Source: Paralvinella palmiformis (lineage: Eukaryota; Annelida; Polychaeta; Terebellida; Alvinellidae). Taken from it: a stretch of 64,000 bases of DNA. The notes under the pieces were generated by a model that saw only the letters and a program-made list of their open reading frames with translations, was not told the origin of the DNA and searched no databases. Within the stretch, counting starts at the first letter, position 1. Every line of letters starts with the position of its first letter. The stretch covers positions 372,001 through 436,000 of the forward strand of contig JAODUP010000503.1 of the NCBI GenBank assembly GCA_025642065.1. Direction: 5' to 3'. Positions 1-64,000 of this stretch are shown here, piece by piece. Both the position numbers and the translations under genes were made by a program.

Positions 1-125
1 ACTGCCTAGCAACCGCATTGTTTTCAATATGGCGGCGCCCTGTTGTATGTTATTGTTATAGCTGCGCCGGAGACTTGATTTAGTATTATTACCAAGTTAA
101 TTGTATTTGTTTTGGAGCAAGGAAA
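1..125 (+). promoter_or_regulatory. Proximal promoter / 5' UTR with X-box-like and YY1-like sites
   Basis: Bases 2-13 read CTGCC-TAGCAAC. The right half matches the RFX X-box half site RGYAAC perfectly and the left half partly. Bases 25-36 (CAATATGGCGGC) resemble a YY1 site, common at TATA-less start sites. This short stretch is far richer in GC than the introns. A short upstream ORF starts at 29 and stops at 61. No TATA box is seen. RFX factors together with FOXJ1 drive ciliary genes, which fits the downstream gene. The window starts inside the promoter, so more sites may lie upstream. Confidence 0.55.

Positions 126-64000
<63,875 letters not shown>

Overview
The window is a piece of an animal nuclear genome that holds essentially one gene. 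It is AT-rich, has many introns, is full of (CA)n, (TA)n and four-base microsatellites, and carries tRNA-derived SINEs and non-LTR retrotransposon relics. The SINE structure (A and B boxes, 3' tails ending in CATC or ACTC repeats) and the very frequent ACTC tracts suggest a marine lophotrochozoan, most likely a gastropod mollusc. That placement is inference from repeat style and was not checked against any database.

The gene is CFAP54 (cilia- and flagella-associated protein 54), which encodes a large scaffold of the C1d projection of the ciliary central apparatus. It runs on the + strand from an ATG at 126 to beyond the end of the window. I placed 65 coding exons by hand. All have AG acceptors and GT donors, and their phases join into one reading frame of about 3191 codons without a stop, except for one apparent single-base loss in exon 4. 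The protein can be followed against remembered vertebrate CFAP54 along most of its length: the N-terminal CFAP54 domain (exons 1-11), a fibronectin-III-like domain (exons 21-23), a charged linker (exons 28-35), a TPR-like stretch (exons 45-46) and the C-terminal helical region (exons 50-65). The stop codon is not in the window. The first 125 bases look like a promoter, with an RFX X-box-like site and a YY1-like site, as expected for a ciliary gene.

The introns hold the unusual material. Intron 1 has a SINE and two short tandem duplications. Around 19.4-19.9 kb exon 27 is tandemly duplicated and one copy is broken. Intron 32 (24.2-26.1 kb) contains a degenerate CTAAA-type repeat field. Introns 36 and 38 carry inverted copies of one element flanking exons 37-38, and intron 38 also holds an antisense reverse-transcriptase relic. 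Introns 53-62 are dominated by microsatellites. Intron 64 (58.6-63.7 kb) contains three head-to-tail copies of a roughly 1.41 kb unit studded with the palindrome TTCATGAA. This array is the best candidate here for an undescribed element. No second protein-coding gene was recognised on either strand.
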